Below, in pieces: positions 1 to 11,809 of a stretch of 64,000 nt of DNA. Source of the DNA: Phallusia mammillata. Taxonomy: Eukaryota > Chordata > Ascidiacea > Phlebobranchia > Ascidiidae. The position numbers and the translations under genes were made by a program. Every line of letters begins with the position of its first letter. Positions within the stretch are counted from its first letter, which is position 1. The notes under the pieces are model-generated. The model did not search any database. It worked only from the letters and a program-made list of their open reading frames with translations, and was not told the origin of the DNA. The DNA is taken from positions 62,001-126,000 of the forward strand of contig QLIY01000141.1 in assembly GCA_003260075.1 (NCBI GenBank), in the 5' to 3' direction.

Positions 1-257
1 AGCTATGTAAGAGTGATTGGTTCGTTTCTGGACGAAAACATAGAGAGAAAGCATTTAATTTACCATAGACAAGAGTCCTATTGGCATTATTTTAGCCAGG
101 GATGTGTAAGTTAGTACATCTGTTAACAACTTGTATTGTACCACGGGGTTCCGGATAAACGCAAATTCCAGGTAATTGCATAAGCAATCTGTTTTCTGTT
201 CTTTACCGTAGCGATTGTAAAGGCTCCTATTTCTTTTTCTGATTGAAACCAACTTAC
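1..257. other. DUOX intron, running off the window
   Basis: The donor GTAAGTT of the exon at 258-421 lies at 251-257. The remaining bases show no recognisable DUOX sequence. A minus-strand reading frame that continues past the donor loses all similarity to the family after the donor, so it is read-through into the intron. The next exon must lie left of base 1. Confidence 0.6.
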
Positions 258-3200
258 ATCGCCTGGCAGATCAGGATTAATTTCTGCGAATGTGCTGACA
301 GGTTTAAGCCCGTATGCTTTCCTCGCGTTGTTGTAACTTGCGACACCGGCGTCTCTACCTCTTTGAATCGTCAATGCTTCCAAATCCATCCGCGTTCGCT
401 TCAGAGGCCCGTACGTAAATTCTATTTTAAATGCAACTGTTAATTATGTGTAAGGACACAAATTTTTAATACGCTACAACAAATAAACAAACACACGAAA
501 TACAGGCAATTATCATCCTTCGGCTAACTAAATGCAAACTGATTTAACTCACTCGAAAAAATGCTTTCATTCCAAATTTTTTCATTAAACAATTTCAAAA
601 ACGGAATTTTATTGGGTTTTGTTTACTTTACCTGTTAAATCTTCAACCACCAATCTATCGCCATTCTCCGCCGCTTGTGACGTCATACCCAACATGATGT
701 CGTCGATACCGTTTTGAACGATAGCATCCTAAATTTATATCTTGCACATAACCGCTAATAATACTATACTATGCTGCAGAACACAATGGCTTTTCTTTAC
801 AACACGCAAAAATGCAGATAAACGGCCAAAAATGAAAAGGAACAGGAATTTTTAACATGCAAAGAAATGATTACAAATACAATAATTTATCGATTTTTCT
901 GTCGTTTCCGTTTTAAACGCTTGTTTTATTTCGGTTAACTCACGGGGGGGGGGACTTTTCTTTACAACACGCAAAAATGCAGATAAACGGCTAAAAATGA
1001 AAACGAACAGGAATTTTTAACATGCAAAGAAATGATTACAAATAATTTATCGATTTTTCTGTCGTTTCCGTTTTTAAACGCTTGTTTTATTTCGGTTAAC
1101 TCACCTGCAAAGCAAAGTAACTGTTGCATAATCTCAAAGCTGATTCGCCGGCAGAAGCACCATACTGTGAAGGTAGCGGTGAAATAGGATTACAAGTCTC
1201 CGGGTCTCGCAGTACAACTCCACTCGGGATAAGACTGTGACCCATCCGCATGGCGGCGGTAGAGAATTCGACTGAGATACCAGGGTCGAGAAACGAATTG
1301 TAACCTTAATAGAAAATAATCTTTTAGAGGTTTCTATGGCTGTGAATGCTATCCTTTAAAACGGAATCGTATAGTAATAAAGCCATGTTTGTTATACAGT
1401 TAACTTATATGTGACTATTTGATTAAGTTAACGTCCAAGGCAGTATTAAACGCATGCAACGAGCCTTCTTTTTGATTATGTATGGGTGAACGTGTTAGTT
1501 TTGTGTAAAAAAACCTTTGTTTCAACTGGTTATTTTTCCCGATTTAGGCTTTTTTAGGAGTTTTAAGATCTTCTTATGCCCCGCCACTATTGTTTTCATG
1601 ACTGTAATTATTTTACCTGTGATGTTGTAACGAGGCAATGTTTCTCCTGTAATCTCGTTGGGGGGGGGGCCCTTGTTTCAACTGGTTATTTTTTCCCGAT
1701 TTAGGCTTTTTAGGAGTTTTGAGATCTTCTTATGCCCCGCCACTATTGTTTTCATGACTGTAATTAATTTACCTGTGATGTTGTAACGAGGCAATGTTTC
1801 TCCTGTAATCTCGTTCAACCAATCGTACATAACAATCTTCTGAAACGTTGCCACTGTCCATCTTCGCGCGGTGTTGAACAGCTTCAGTAAAAAAAATACA
1901 AATTTTCCACTTGCTTGTTTGAACTAAAACCAAAACTTTAATGATGTGACTTAAAAATTGGAAAATTTTGTTTGTTCTGCAAAACGTTTAGGGGGGGGGG
2001 AGTTGCTACTGTCCATCTTCGCGCGGTGTTGAACAGCTTCAGTAAAAAAATGCAAATTTTCCGCTTGCTTGTTTGAACTAAAACCGAAACTTTAACGATG
2101 TGACTTAAAAATTGGAAAATTTTGTTTGTTCTGCAAAACGTTTAATCGCTATTTATATCGTCAATGTACGCAATTAATTTTCCTTTGACGTAAATCTATT
2201 TCTGTTTTTGGTCAATTACAGATAAACAAATGCGCATTTGAAACGAATTATAATAATTAATTATGACCATGGCCATGTGGTTTGCCTCATGCAAATATTC
2301 GTATCTACTATAATTATACAGTGTACAGTAATGTCACATATGCTTACTCTTTGGTCGTTCCAAGATGGGTTTTCTCTTGCAAACTTGTCTGCAAGGTAAT
2401 TGTGCCATCGGAACCACAAAATTCCGACACTAATAAGAAACGGGCTTTCGTTGCCTCTGCGGTTGCCAAAACCTGTGTGGATAAGTATTTTGTATCAAGT
2501 GCAAAGTTCATGTTTAAATATATGATTTTAAGATGGCTTTCCATTTGAGCTCGGTCTGAAATTTAGTCCCTTAACCCAAAATCTGGCCCGACTCGCCCCG
2601 AAAGTTTTCAATCCCAAGTTTAAATGTTCGTGTGAAGTCAGGCCCACATAAAGCCCGTTTTATTCAAACGTAATTCCAAACCAAAAATCCGTTGCGAAAA
2701 TCTACCTTTTCCGAAAAGCTGTACAAATTTTTACAAACAACTCGTGTCATTCAAAAGATATATGCTCCATTTTGAGCTAATTAACATTGATTAGGCATGC
2801 GTTGTCGATTAACAGGGGGGGGGGAGCCTTAACCCAAAATCTGGCCCGACTCGCCCCGAAAGTTTTAAATCCCATTTTGAGCTAATTAACATTGATTAGG
2901 CATGCGTTGTCGATTAACATTCATCAGGCCGTGCTTAGTGGATTCAAAGACTTGATTTTACTTAAAATTGGTTCCCTTGGCATATTGCCAAACTAGTTTG
3001 TAAACAATTTGTCGCTTGAAGCCAGCAAAAGGTCGTTGCAGTTCAACTATTGTTTGACAACTAATTTTGATAATAGGTTGAAATAACCTTGTTTGTGTTG
3101 GGTTCAAAGCATGTTTTTGTGTTAATACAACAACAACACCTGTACAACCGTTGTACAGAAAAAGCGCTTTAGCCGTGTTTATGAATATTACAACTGCATT

Positions 3201-6200
3201 TTTTGGGGGGGGGGAAACCTTTTTTGTGTTGGGTTCAAAGGATGTTTTTGTGTTAATACAAAACAACACCTGTACAACCGTTGTATAGAAAAAGCGCTTT
3301 AGCCGTGTTTATGAATATTACAACTGCATTTTTTACACCGCATTAATAAAAAGAAGCAACTTACTTCTTTGAGGTTGACTGTTTTTCTTGTAATAAAAAT
3401 TCTGAGAACATTTTTGCAGTAATAGCTAGTGGGGTTCTCCCTACTATATTTAGTTAGCATTTTTGCTACGTGATATGTGCAACGCGCAGCTAAGCGTTTT
3501 CTAAGAAACTTTGTCAGACATGTCTCACAATTTGGCCCACTTTAATTTTACGACTGTGTTTAATTTGTAGAATATATGGTGAGAATACGCTGCTATTGCT
3601 GACGGGATCAATTTGACAAATGACATGACTGGTGTATAGAAACAAAATATAGAAAAAAACCAACGAATTACGTCTAATGAGTCGTTGGGATGTCGTTTTT
3701 AATTTTTTTGAGCGTTTTCTATGTGTAGTGCTATATACAGTTTGCTTTAGGTAGAATTTCACTAAAAGGCTGCCTTCACCTGTTGTTAAATATTCAAATT
3801 GTTTTTAACACATCTTGACCTTGAATGATTGTCTTCCATTTCCACATTTGATTTGTCATTGGGAATTATTTCACTAAAGGTAAAGATTTTAATCAATCAA
3901 AAGTGCACCATGAACCCAAAATATCTTGGTTTTTCAATCTTAATCCAGTTCTCACAGATACCCGCTCTACAAAATTACAAACACGCCTTCAAAATCACTT
4001 ACTAAACAGTTCTTCAGGGTTTCGAGTCTTGGGTGGTCTTTCACGGTCTATGGTGGGGTTATACAGAGGGATCTCGTTACGGTTAAATGAGGGAATCCCA
4101 GGAGCTCCGTCTTCTTCCTTAAGTCTTCCTCCTCTGTAGGATCTCAGGTGTTGCGTCCATGAGTTACTTGCCCCGTAAATCACACTCCCGTCCAGCCATG
4201 CAGTCACATCATTAGTCTGTTAAACATTTTGGAATAGGTTTGCAAAATTTTGTGGCATGTTTTTTATGCTACCTTGTGTAAATTGTATGATTTAGTAAAC
4301 AGTGGTGTGCATTGGTTAAATTTTGTTTCATGATTTTTGTAAACATTAGAAACTTTGGAAATTAAGTTTTTGTATATTGTACTTAAAAGGTACTTTGGTT
4401 GCAAATTTTATTGGTCCGTTAAACATATTGGAATAGTTTTAAGGCATTTAGTGACATGTTTAAATTTCGTTTTATGATTTTTGTATGCATTACACTTTGG
4501 AAGTTTAATGGTTTGTGTAATGTACTTGAAAGGTACATACGTTGAATTTTTTTATATTTGTAAACCAATTTTAACAGTAAAAAGTTGCTTTGCCATCGTT
4601 GATACGTGTGATAAACGACTTTGACAAGATTATCACAAATTAAAGACCCCAAATGAATTACCAATTTTTGCAACGCAATGCATATAAATGCAAATCAGGT
4701 TTGTAGCTTTTGTTAAGAAAACTAAATTTACACCCTCATAATTAATAATAAACCTCCCTCCCAGCTTTAACTAATATAGATTATCTCGTTTACATGTTAA
4801 TTTTCCAACCAACATACACATAACCGTATACGGCCTACTTCCCTATGACTTAGACACTATAGTCTGAGAAATATAGATAGCATTTCCGTATATATACAGT
4901 GCGCTAATAGCATTATTTGTTGCGGAACCGGCTGTTTTAAACATAACGCATTAGGCCGAATCCAAAATATTTCCAATTTACATTTATTGGTTAGTCATAG
5001 AACGGGACGGTCCCGCCAAATGAGGTTTATCACATCATGAATTATGCAGTAATGCATACTTGGTCACAACAGATTGTGCCAAAACGTGCTGTTGTTCCTA
5101 GCAAAGGAAACGATGCCACACGGTTTCATGTCTAATCCAGCCGTTTTTTAAACTACTGTTACGCGAAAAAAACTTGTGAAGATTTCCAAGTGCCGCGAAA
5201 AAATCATTTTGGATATTGGAACGATAATCTTTAGTTTTAGGACTTGGTGACAAAATTCAGGTGTTTATGACAACTTTAGAACATTTAATTGTTAGCACCA
5301 GCAGTTTCACACATTACATTAAAATTGCAAAACACTTGTTTGTTATTTTCTTTTTAGCTTCATTGCTGCATTAGTTGTCATAGTACGGGGGGGGGGAAGA
5401 ACATTTAATTGTTAGCACCTGCACTTTCACACATTACATTAAAATTGCAAAATACTTTTTTGTTATTTTCTTTTTAGCTTCATTGCTGCATTAGTTGTCA
5501 TAGTACAATGACGTAAATGCCTAAAAAATCTCGTAATGTTACTTTGAAATAGAATCGCCCAGCACGTTATTCGATAAAGGGAAACTGACATATCTTTCGG
5601 GAACAGATTGGTTCAAAAAACGATCACATTCATAGAAACGTTGGGGGGGGGGTAGGAAACCACGATGCCACACGGTTTCATGTCTAATCCAGCCGTTTTT
5701 TTAAACTACTGTTACGCGAAAAAAACTTGTGAAGATTTCCAAGTGGGGGGGGGGAGTTTCCAGGTTAAATATGATAATTTTGTTACCTATGTCAAAAACT
5801 TCGCTTCAGTGTCTATAAATCCAACTCAAATCGATTTGAAAAAGAGTCTTTAAGTATGATGCTGTTTGAACGAAATATATCTAGCATTAAAACCAACTAA
5901 TATTATTTTTTATAAACGTTAATCCATTACTCTTAAAATTTTGATGAAAACGCATAAAAAACTAATGATAAATCTACAAACGGCCTTGCGCATTGCGTGC
6001 AAACACTTATCAAAACCTGTGTTATATATGATTACCAATGGGTTTCATTATTTTGCTCGGGCTTATATTAACGCGAATTTACCAGGATTCTCGGGGCGTT
6101 TGTTGAAGATGGGGGGGGGGCGTTTCCGGGTTAAATATGGTAATTTTGTTACCTATGTCAAAAATTTCCCTTCAGTGTCTATAAAACCAACTCAAATCGA

Positions 6201-9200
6201 TTTGAAAAAGAGACTTTAAGTATGATGCTGTTTGAACGAAATATATCCGGCAGTAAAACCAAATAATATCATTTTTTATCAACGTTAATCCATTACTCGT
6301 AAAATTTTGATGAAAAAGTATAAACAAACTAATGATAAATATACAAAAATACTTATCACAAGCTGTGTTATATATCATTACCAATGGGTTTCATTATTAT
6401 GCCCGGGCTCATATTATATTAACGCGAATTTACCAGGATTCTCGGGGCGTTTGTTGAAGATCCTGAACCGCTCTGGTACTTGGATCTATACACGGGCATG
6501 ATTTGTTGCCCTCCAACTCTCGAACCATTTTTCCTCTCGTAAAACTTGATGTTGATATATTCGTTTGGGCAGGTCACAGACCGGGTGGGGGGGGGGGACT
6601 TGATGTTGATGTATTCGTTTGGGCAGGTCACAGAGCGGGTATCGATCATATCATCCACTAGATGCTGACCTACGAATATAAAAGGAATAATTATTGCGTT
6701 GAAGAATTGTTCCATGTTTGGCCGAATGGTGCGAGGCGCTTCACAGGGCGTGGTTAAAAGTCTGGATCAAATTCGGGTGGTTTGGGGTTCAAACATCGTT
6801 TAAACCAGTGGTTCCCAACCAGGGCCCATGGCCCCCCAGGGGGATTTTTCACTTTAACTTTATTCCCGAATTTAACCGACTATTTCACATACCATTTGTT
6901 TATAGTGAGGTTTGTCACGCTCATTTACTCTATTAGACCTGTTTAAATCCAAAATTAATACCGCATTCCAACGCGGGATTTCAATCTACATTTTAGGGGG
7001 CCACAGGTCCTACATGGCAACTTGAAGGGGGCCACGTGGCCAAAAAGTTACTTTAACGGCGCCACGGTCCACGAAAGGTTGGGAACCACTGGTTTAAACG
7101 AAAACCATAAGCCATGCGAGTGGTTTGTTTAGGTGTTTCTTCACACTCTTTTCATGCTTTGAAGAACACAAATAAGTACACAAACATAAAAAACGATAAA
7201 AACACAATCCTGATTCTAATCACGTGGTGATCACGCAATGATCATTCTCTAATCACGCAATAATCACGTGTTTATTACGCACTGATCACGTACTTATCAC
7301 GTGGTAATTATCCTCAAAACCATAACTGGATTTGTTCAGTTTTTTGGGTAAAGTACAAAAAAAAACAACTTTTCCCATTAAACCAAAGCGAGCTTAAACA
7401 ACCACTGAACAGCATTTAGATCGGCATTTGAAATCCAATTATATAACAATTTAAGCTGCATTTTTTAAGAAATATGATACAATACCGTGTCTTTGAATCG
7501 ACTCTTACCGAAATATGCAAAGAATACGGAGTGTTCGCTTTGTGTCGAAGATTCGCCTTTGAACATAGCGTCGCTAACTTCCTTTGGGTTGGGCAGCCCC
7601 ATATCTACAGGCTTGTTCACCCCGTCAGCGTAACGTGCTCCCGTTTTTCTTGTCAATCCAGTCCCTGAAAAGCACAAATGCCATGTCAGACATTACAACT
7701 TCATTGGTGGTCACGTTTAATCTAATTATATTTAAATTTGCGTGTGAAACGTTTGTTTTACTTCTTCCCAAACATAACCTTGATGACACCCATAATTAAA
7801 ACATGCAAGTACTGCAAAAAATGTTGGTTTATTTGTTAAGTTTTTCAATGTCGAATGTTTTTGATGTGTTGCTATTTCATCACAAAGTATTTCATAGTTT
7901 TCAAACAACAATTAACCGTTTAATACCAACTTTATGCGCTTGCTATTTAAAGAAAACACTAAGAAACACCACTAGTTTAATTAATATGACGTGATTAAGC
8001 AACAAGTATTACTTTTAGCGTGAAAGCATTTAACCTAACCTACAATATGTTGGGCGTTTCCTATTTAAATGCGTTGTTAGTTAAATCTTACATTCTGAAC
8101 AGTAATTTGTTATGTACACTAGCTGTTAGTTGGAAAATAAGGCGTAGATTTTACACAACGTGTTTTAAGGGTGGGCGTGCCTATTTCAGTTCTAAGCAGA
8201 GATGATCCAACTTTAGCAGTTCCCTAAAACGTGCTTGGTGCAGGTAACAGTTTACTAAGCCAAGGAAAACGCCTTTAAATCGATTTAGGGTAGATCACAG
8301 GCGTTTACCTATTCAAGTAAGTCAGGTCTACTTTCCCACTATGAGCTTTTACTAATTTTAAACAAAAATGTTCAAAACCTTCACTGAGATAACGTCCACC
8401 ATTCAAGTACAATGTTAAGAATAATCTCTTTCAACAGACTTGAACTATGTAAGGGTCATTCTGCCTTTCTCAATACGTAATATTTGCCTCCTATCGCTCA
8501 CATTTGTCAATTCCAATCTAGTAAACCGCATGAACTGTGTTATCAGCGGCAATACCAACGCCACGTCTTTACCTAACGTCTATCTTTCGTATATTCTTCG
8601 TTCAAAATGAGCGAACAATGATGTGTGATATATAGGTTTGTTCTGTATTGCGGTTTCATGCAGACTTAAGAGTCTTTGTGCGTTATTACCCGGTGTGCCC
8701 CAGTCTGGGTGATCGAGGTTATTGTACCATCCGTCTACTCGAGATAACCTCTCTGCGAAAAGATTCCTGGCACCTGAAAAATACACAACAGAATCTGAAA
8801 AACGGGTTTGATAACCCAAGTTTTACGTGTTTTTTTACAGGATCAAGGCTAGGGCGGCTTTTATTTGTTGTATCAGTGAGCAAAGAATTGTTACGAGTAG
8901 ATATGCCTTGCTTTGTAGATACTGGTTGCATTTGGAATGCTTTTGTACTTTTTCTGTGCATAAGATGTGCTAGGGGTAGCTAACATTTTTAAATTGTGAG
9001 CAATTTTGGCTGCAAATCTGAAAACGTACATCATTTTGTGGAAGTTTTTTTTTTACCTGGAGCGTTTACTTTGTCTGCGCCATTTGTGATGCTACGAGTA
9101 GCTAACATTTTTAACTTGTTGGCGTTTTTATGTTGCTTTTCTGAAAATGTACTTGAATTTGGAGACGGTTTTTGTAGGTAGTACATTTTAGCCTGAAGTT

Positions 9201-10858
9201 AGGGTTTTTCGAAAGGGAGGTATTTTGAAATGTAGCAGTGCATTGTGTGAATTTAAAGTCTGTTTTGACTTCAGTGAAATTCACAAATTCATAAGAGGTT
9301 GTTCTCAGATTGCCGAAAAAAGGATTTGTTTCCTAATACTAATGTGGAAATTATGTTAATTTAAAAAATCACGCTTCTGTATTGCACTCTCAACAATGTG
9401 TTACTAAAATGTAAAAAAATCGCATATATATTATTATTGATTACATGCTAATTTGGAACTATTGTTTGTCGTTAGGGAAAGTTAACCTTTAAATTTATTC
9501 GAAAACCATTACGCAATTATTAGTTTTAAATGTCACCACGATAGGGTGCAAAAGTTGCAGTCGAAAATACGATTTTGACTCATCAAGCGGGGGGGGGGGG
9601 TGTGCTAGGGGTAGCTAACATTTTTAAATTGTGAGCAATTTTGACTGCAAATCTGAAAACGTACTTCATTTTGTGGAAGTTTTTTTTTACCTGGAGCGTT
9701 TACTTTGTCTGCGCCATTTGTTATGCCACGAGTAGCTAATATTTTTAAATTGTTGGCGTTGTTATGTTGCTTTTATGAAAAGGTACTTGAATTTGGAGAC
9801 GTTTTTTGTAGGTAGTACATTTTAGCCTGAAGTTAGGGTTTTTCGAAAGGGAGGTATTTTGAAATGGAGCAGTGCAATGTGTGAATTTAAAGTCTGGTTT
9901 TGTCTTCAGCGAAATTTACGAATTCATAAGAGGTTGTTTTCAGATAGCCGAAAAAAAAAGATTTGTTTCCTAATACTAATGTGGAAATTATGTTAACTTA
10001 AATCATGCTTCTGTATTGCACTTTTAACAATGTTTTGCTAAAATGTAAAAAAATCGCATATATTATTATTGATTACATGCTAGTTTGGAATTATTATTTG
10101 TCGTTAGGGAAAGTTAACATTTAAATTTATTCGAAAACCATTACGCAACTATTAGTTTTAAATGTCACCACGATGGGGTGCAAAAGTTGCAGTCGAAAAT
10201 ACGATTTTGACTCATCAAGCGTTGGGTGACAAAACATCGCCGTAAAAGATGACGACAGAGGAACTTGTGACGTAACACGCTTTCCGTGGTCGTCATTAAA
10301 ATTGTGCGGTGAACCACGTAGTCACAAATTTAGAGCTTGCGTAGGGGAAAGTACTTGTGCCCGATCCACCGCTAATTATGCCTTGCCCGAGCTCGGCTTG
10401 TCCGATACGTGGATCTTCCGTGAAATGGCGACGCAACTGGATGACGTCAGCGACGCAACGGCAGGTCATGACGTGCGCTTGCGTTTCGAAATTTCGTTTA
10501 ATTTTCGTTTTGGTTTAATAATTGTGAGAAATTTTGTAACCGCTGTCTGCTGGTTTGCAGTTACTGAATATGTACATTGATTTGTGATGATGATTTGGTG
10601 AACTTTTTTGCATACGCATTGCCAATGTATTGTAAACTTCTATTTGCAAGTGCTTTGTCGGTAAATTTATGACTGTTTTAACTTGATAAAATTTCGTTTT
10701 CCAGCTAGCGTTAAATAGGTGGCGACTGTGATTATAGACTGTCGTTACAATCTGTGCTTACTTGTTTGCTGTCCTGTGCATTGTTGAACAATAATCAAAA
10801 CACACGTCAGCGCCCACGTCACAAGCTTTTCCGCCTTTATTCCCATCACAGCTTGCAT
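258..10858 (-). CDS. DUOX: Dual oxidase, N-terminal part (signal peptide and peroxidase-like domain)
   Basis: DUOX makes extracellular hydrogen peroxide; the segment here is the outward-facing peroxidase homology domain. Coding exons on the minus strand, in order: 10762-10858, 8690-8773, 7509-7664, 6434-6669 (carrying an artificial insert), 4003-4216, 2348-2472, 1773-1881, 1105-1304, 632-728 and 258-421. All junctions are GT-AG and keep phase, giving about 476 residues. Family landmarks are VDGWYNNLDHPDWGTPG (residues ~45-61), RYADGV, TCPNEYINI, AWLDGSVIYG, FGNRRGNESPF, LWFRWHN, ARRWTVATFQ, TAAMRMGHS (His ~345, the proximal haem-ligand position) and DLEALTIQRGRDAG. The EF-hands, membrane helices and NADPH oxidase module expected in the family would lie left of base 1. 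The divergent DUOXA gene supports DUOX over peroxidasin or thyroid peroxidase. I reconstructed the exons by hand; ends may shift by a few bases. Confidence 0.92.
6434..6669 (-). CDS. DUOX: DUOX exon 4, carrying an artificial gap and duplication
   Basis: This exon encodes QHLVDDMIDTRSVTCPNEY through STNAPRIL, followed in frame by the next exon's TNDVTAWLDGS. The genomic copy holds an 11-base G-run (6587-6597) with the same ~43 bases on both sides, differing by a few substitutions. Removing one repeat plus the run takes away 54 bases and leaves 60 clean codons plus two bases. Because 54 is a multiple of three, the reading frame survives by chance and would give a false PPP insert with a repeated TRSVTCPNEYINIK. 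A partial second copy of the exon's 3' end lies at about 6077-6110. Confidence 0.82.
6712..6797 (+). repeat. tRNA-like (SINE-type) sequence
   Basis: An A-box-like TTGGCCGAATGGTGCGAGGCG start at ~6719 is followed about 60 bases later by a B-box-like GGTTCAAAC at ~6786. It shares the string TTGGCCGAATGGT with another tRNA-like stretch near 60452. I could not fold a full acceptor stem, so a tRNA-derived element is more likely than a working tRNA. A hAT-like MITE has inserted at its right edge. Confidence 0.4.
6806..7091. mobile_element. hAT-like MITE in a DUOX intron
   Basis: A 286-base element has the terminal inverted repeats CAGTGGTTCCCAACC and GGTTGGGAACCACTG. It is flanked by a perfect 8-base target duplication, GTTTAAAC (6798-6805 and 7092-7099). 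There is no coding capacity. An 8-base duplication and CA...TG ends are typical of the hAT superfamily, so a non-autonomous hAT derivative is inferred. Confidence 0.85.
7219..7306. repeat. 11-base tandem array, eight units, in a DUOX intron
   Basis: Eight consecutive units of exactly 11 bases fit the consensus ATCACGTRNTN (for example ATCACGTGGTG, ATCACGCAATG, ATCACGCAATA, ATCACGTACTT). Three units contain CACGTG or a close variant. The unit length is held although the sequence drifts, and it is close to one DNA helical turn. The array lies between two DUOX coding exons. It could be a microsatellite-like array or a cluster of bHLH/bZIP sites. Confidence 0.75.
8966..10219. repeat. Duplicated intron segment around a G-run (likely unmerged alleles)
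   Basis: About 620 bases ending at 9588 are repeated from 9601, with scattered substitutions and small indels. The copies are separated by a 12-base G-run (9589-9600). Only the second copy continues into sequence leading to the signal-peptide exon. This is the largest of the duplications with a G-run at the joint. No exon is visible in either copy. Confidence 0.75.
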
Positions 10859-10883
10859 AGATTGTCGAATGATACCAGATTTC
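10762..10883 (-). CDS. DUOX: DUOX first coding exon with signal peptide and short 5' leader
   Basis: Read on the minus strand, two in-frame ATGs (10856-10858 and 10844-10846) open a 28-32 residue signal peptide: a charged start (MGIKAEK), the hydrophobic core LVTWALTCVLIIV, then small or polar residues near TGQQT. A canonical GTAAGC donor follows. The one leftover base joins the two leading bases of the exon at 8690-8773 to make a serine codon, so the phase fits exactly. A pyrimidine-rich AG acceptor ends just above 10883, only about 25 bases upstream of the ATG. A non-coding exon or a spliced leader could therefore precede this exon. The choice between the two ATGs is open. Confidence 0.8.
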
Positions 10884-11613
10884 CTGGAGAATCAAACAAC
10901 AAATTATCATTAGCTTGCACTATGTACTGATGTTTTGCTGGGCGCATGTGGCGTTTTGAATTTTGGGTCAGGTTGAGACCTTCTGTTGCAATATTAGCCT
11001 AATGCCAAAAACGTTTGTTATGTTTTAGACTTAGAGATAACAAGCCAAAAACTGTAGTTATTGCGGTATGTATATGTGACGGTATTTGTTGGGCTAGGTT
11101 TTGCCTGCTTGAACGAAAATTCTTCACCCCTGAATAAAAGTCATACTAATTGCCACCCCAAATGTAGTGTATCAACCAGATACCTAAAAATACTTAATAT
11201 TCCTAGATATTTTTGATCATAACTGCTTTTTGTATTCGTTTTTTTTGCTGGTAACGGTGACATATGGTTATTGTGGCGTATACGAGGTATTTTGTTTTCC
11301 ACTAAAAGCTTTTTCCAACCTTAGCATTGTGTTTGTTTGCGCATGAAGAATGTGCGTTTGCGTTTCTTAGCACTTGACCTAAAACAAACTGTTTTTACTG
11401 CTTATTTCGTCCGAAAGGCAACACCCAAACTAGATATTAGTGTTTGCTTTTCAAGCCATTGAAACACATCTATCGTCAGTTAATAATCCCATGTATTACT
11501 ATTTTTTTTTCACTCAAGTAAAAAAAAAACAATTTTACAGCATGTTCAACTATATGCTGAATGTAGTAAATTGCTTTAGTGTGTTGACGGCTTAAAAGTC
11601 CGATAGCACCCGT

Positions 11614-11809
11614 TTACTTTAAACATCCGGCTTGCTTGCATACCATGCACGCTGTTAAGTACACCAAGGGGGGTTGAATTTGCTTAGCGCGTCGTAACCA
11701 TGACCAAACACCTTGTCTTAAGTAAAGACGAAACCAAAACAATGCAATTAGCGTCGCGAGAATAACAGCAAAAAGCGCTAATACAACTGAAGTTGAGTGA
11801 TTTATGCGG
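11614..11809 (-). CDS. Possible exon with a membrane segment, unknown product
   Basis: From a possible AG acceptor just right of 11809, an open frame of about 65 codons ends at TAA (11614-11616). It starts near NHSTS, then has a strongly hydrophobic stretch (VVLALFAVILATLIALFWF), then a basic patch (RLYLRQGVWSWLRRAK). That is the layout of a single-pass membrane segment with a positive cytoplasmic flank. The preceding in-frame sequence has a stop, so it would need an upstream exon I cannot identify, and the acceptor is weak. Another frame is also open here. I do not recognise the protein, and chance is a serious alternative. Confidence 0.28.

Noticed and set aside
8661..8689. Extension of DUOX exon 2 through NNAQRLLSLHET
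   Set aside because: Ending at the GTAATA donor at 8689 joins exon 3 in phase and gives the family's spacing between DWG and YADGV; the extension does not.
10302..10580. Plus-strand frame of 92 codons, with an open minus-strand frame over the same bases
   Set aside because: No family features, and both strands are open in a GC-rich patch. It lies in the DUOX intron between the signal-peptide exon and exon 2.
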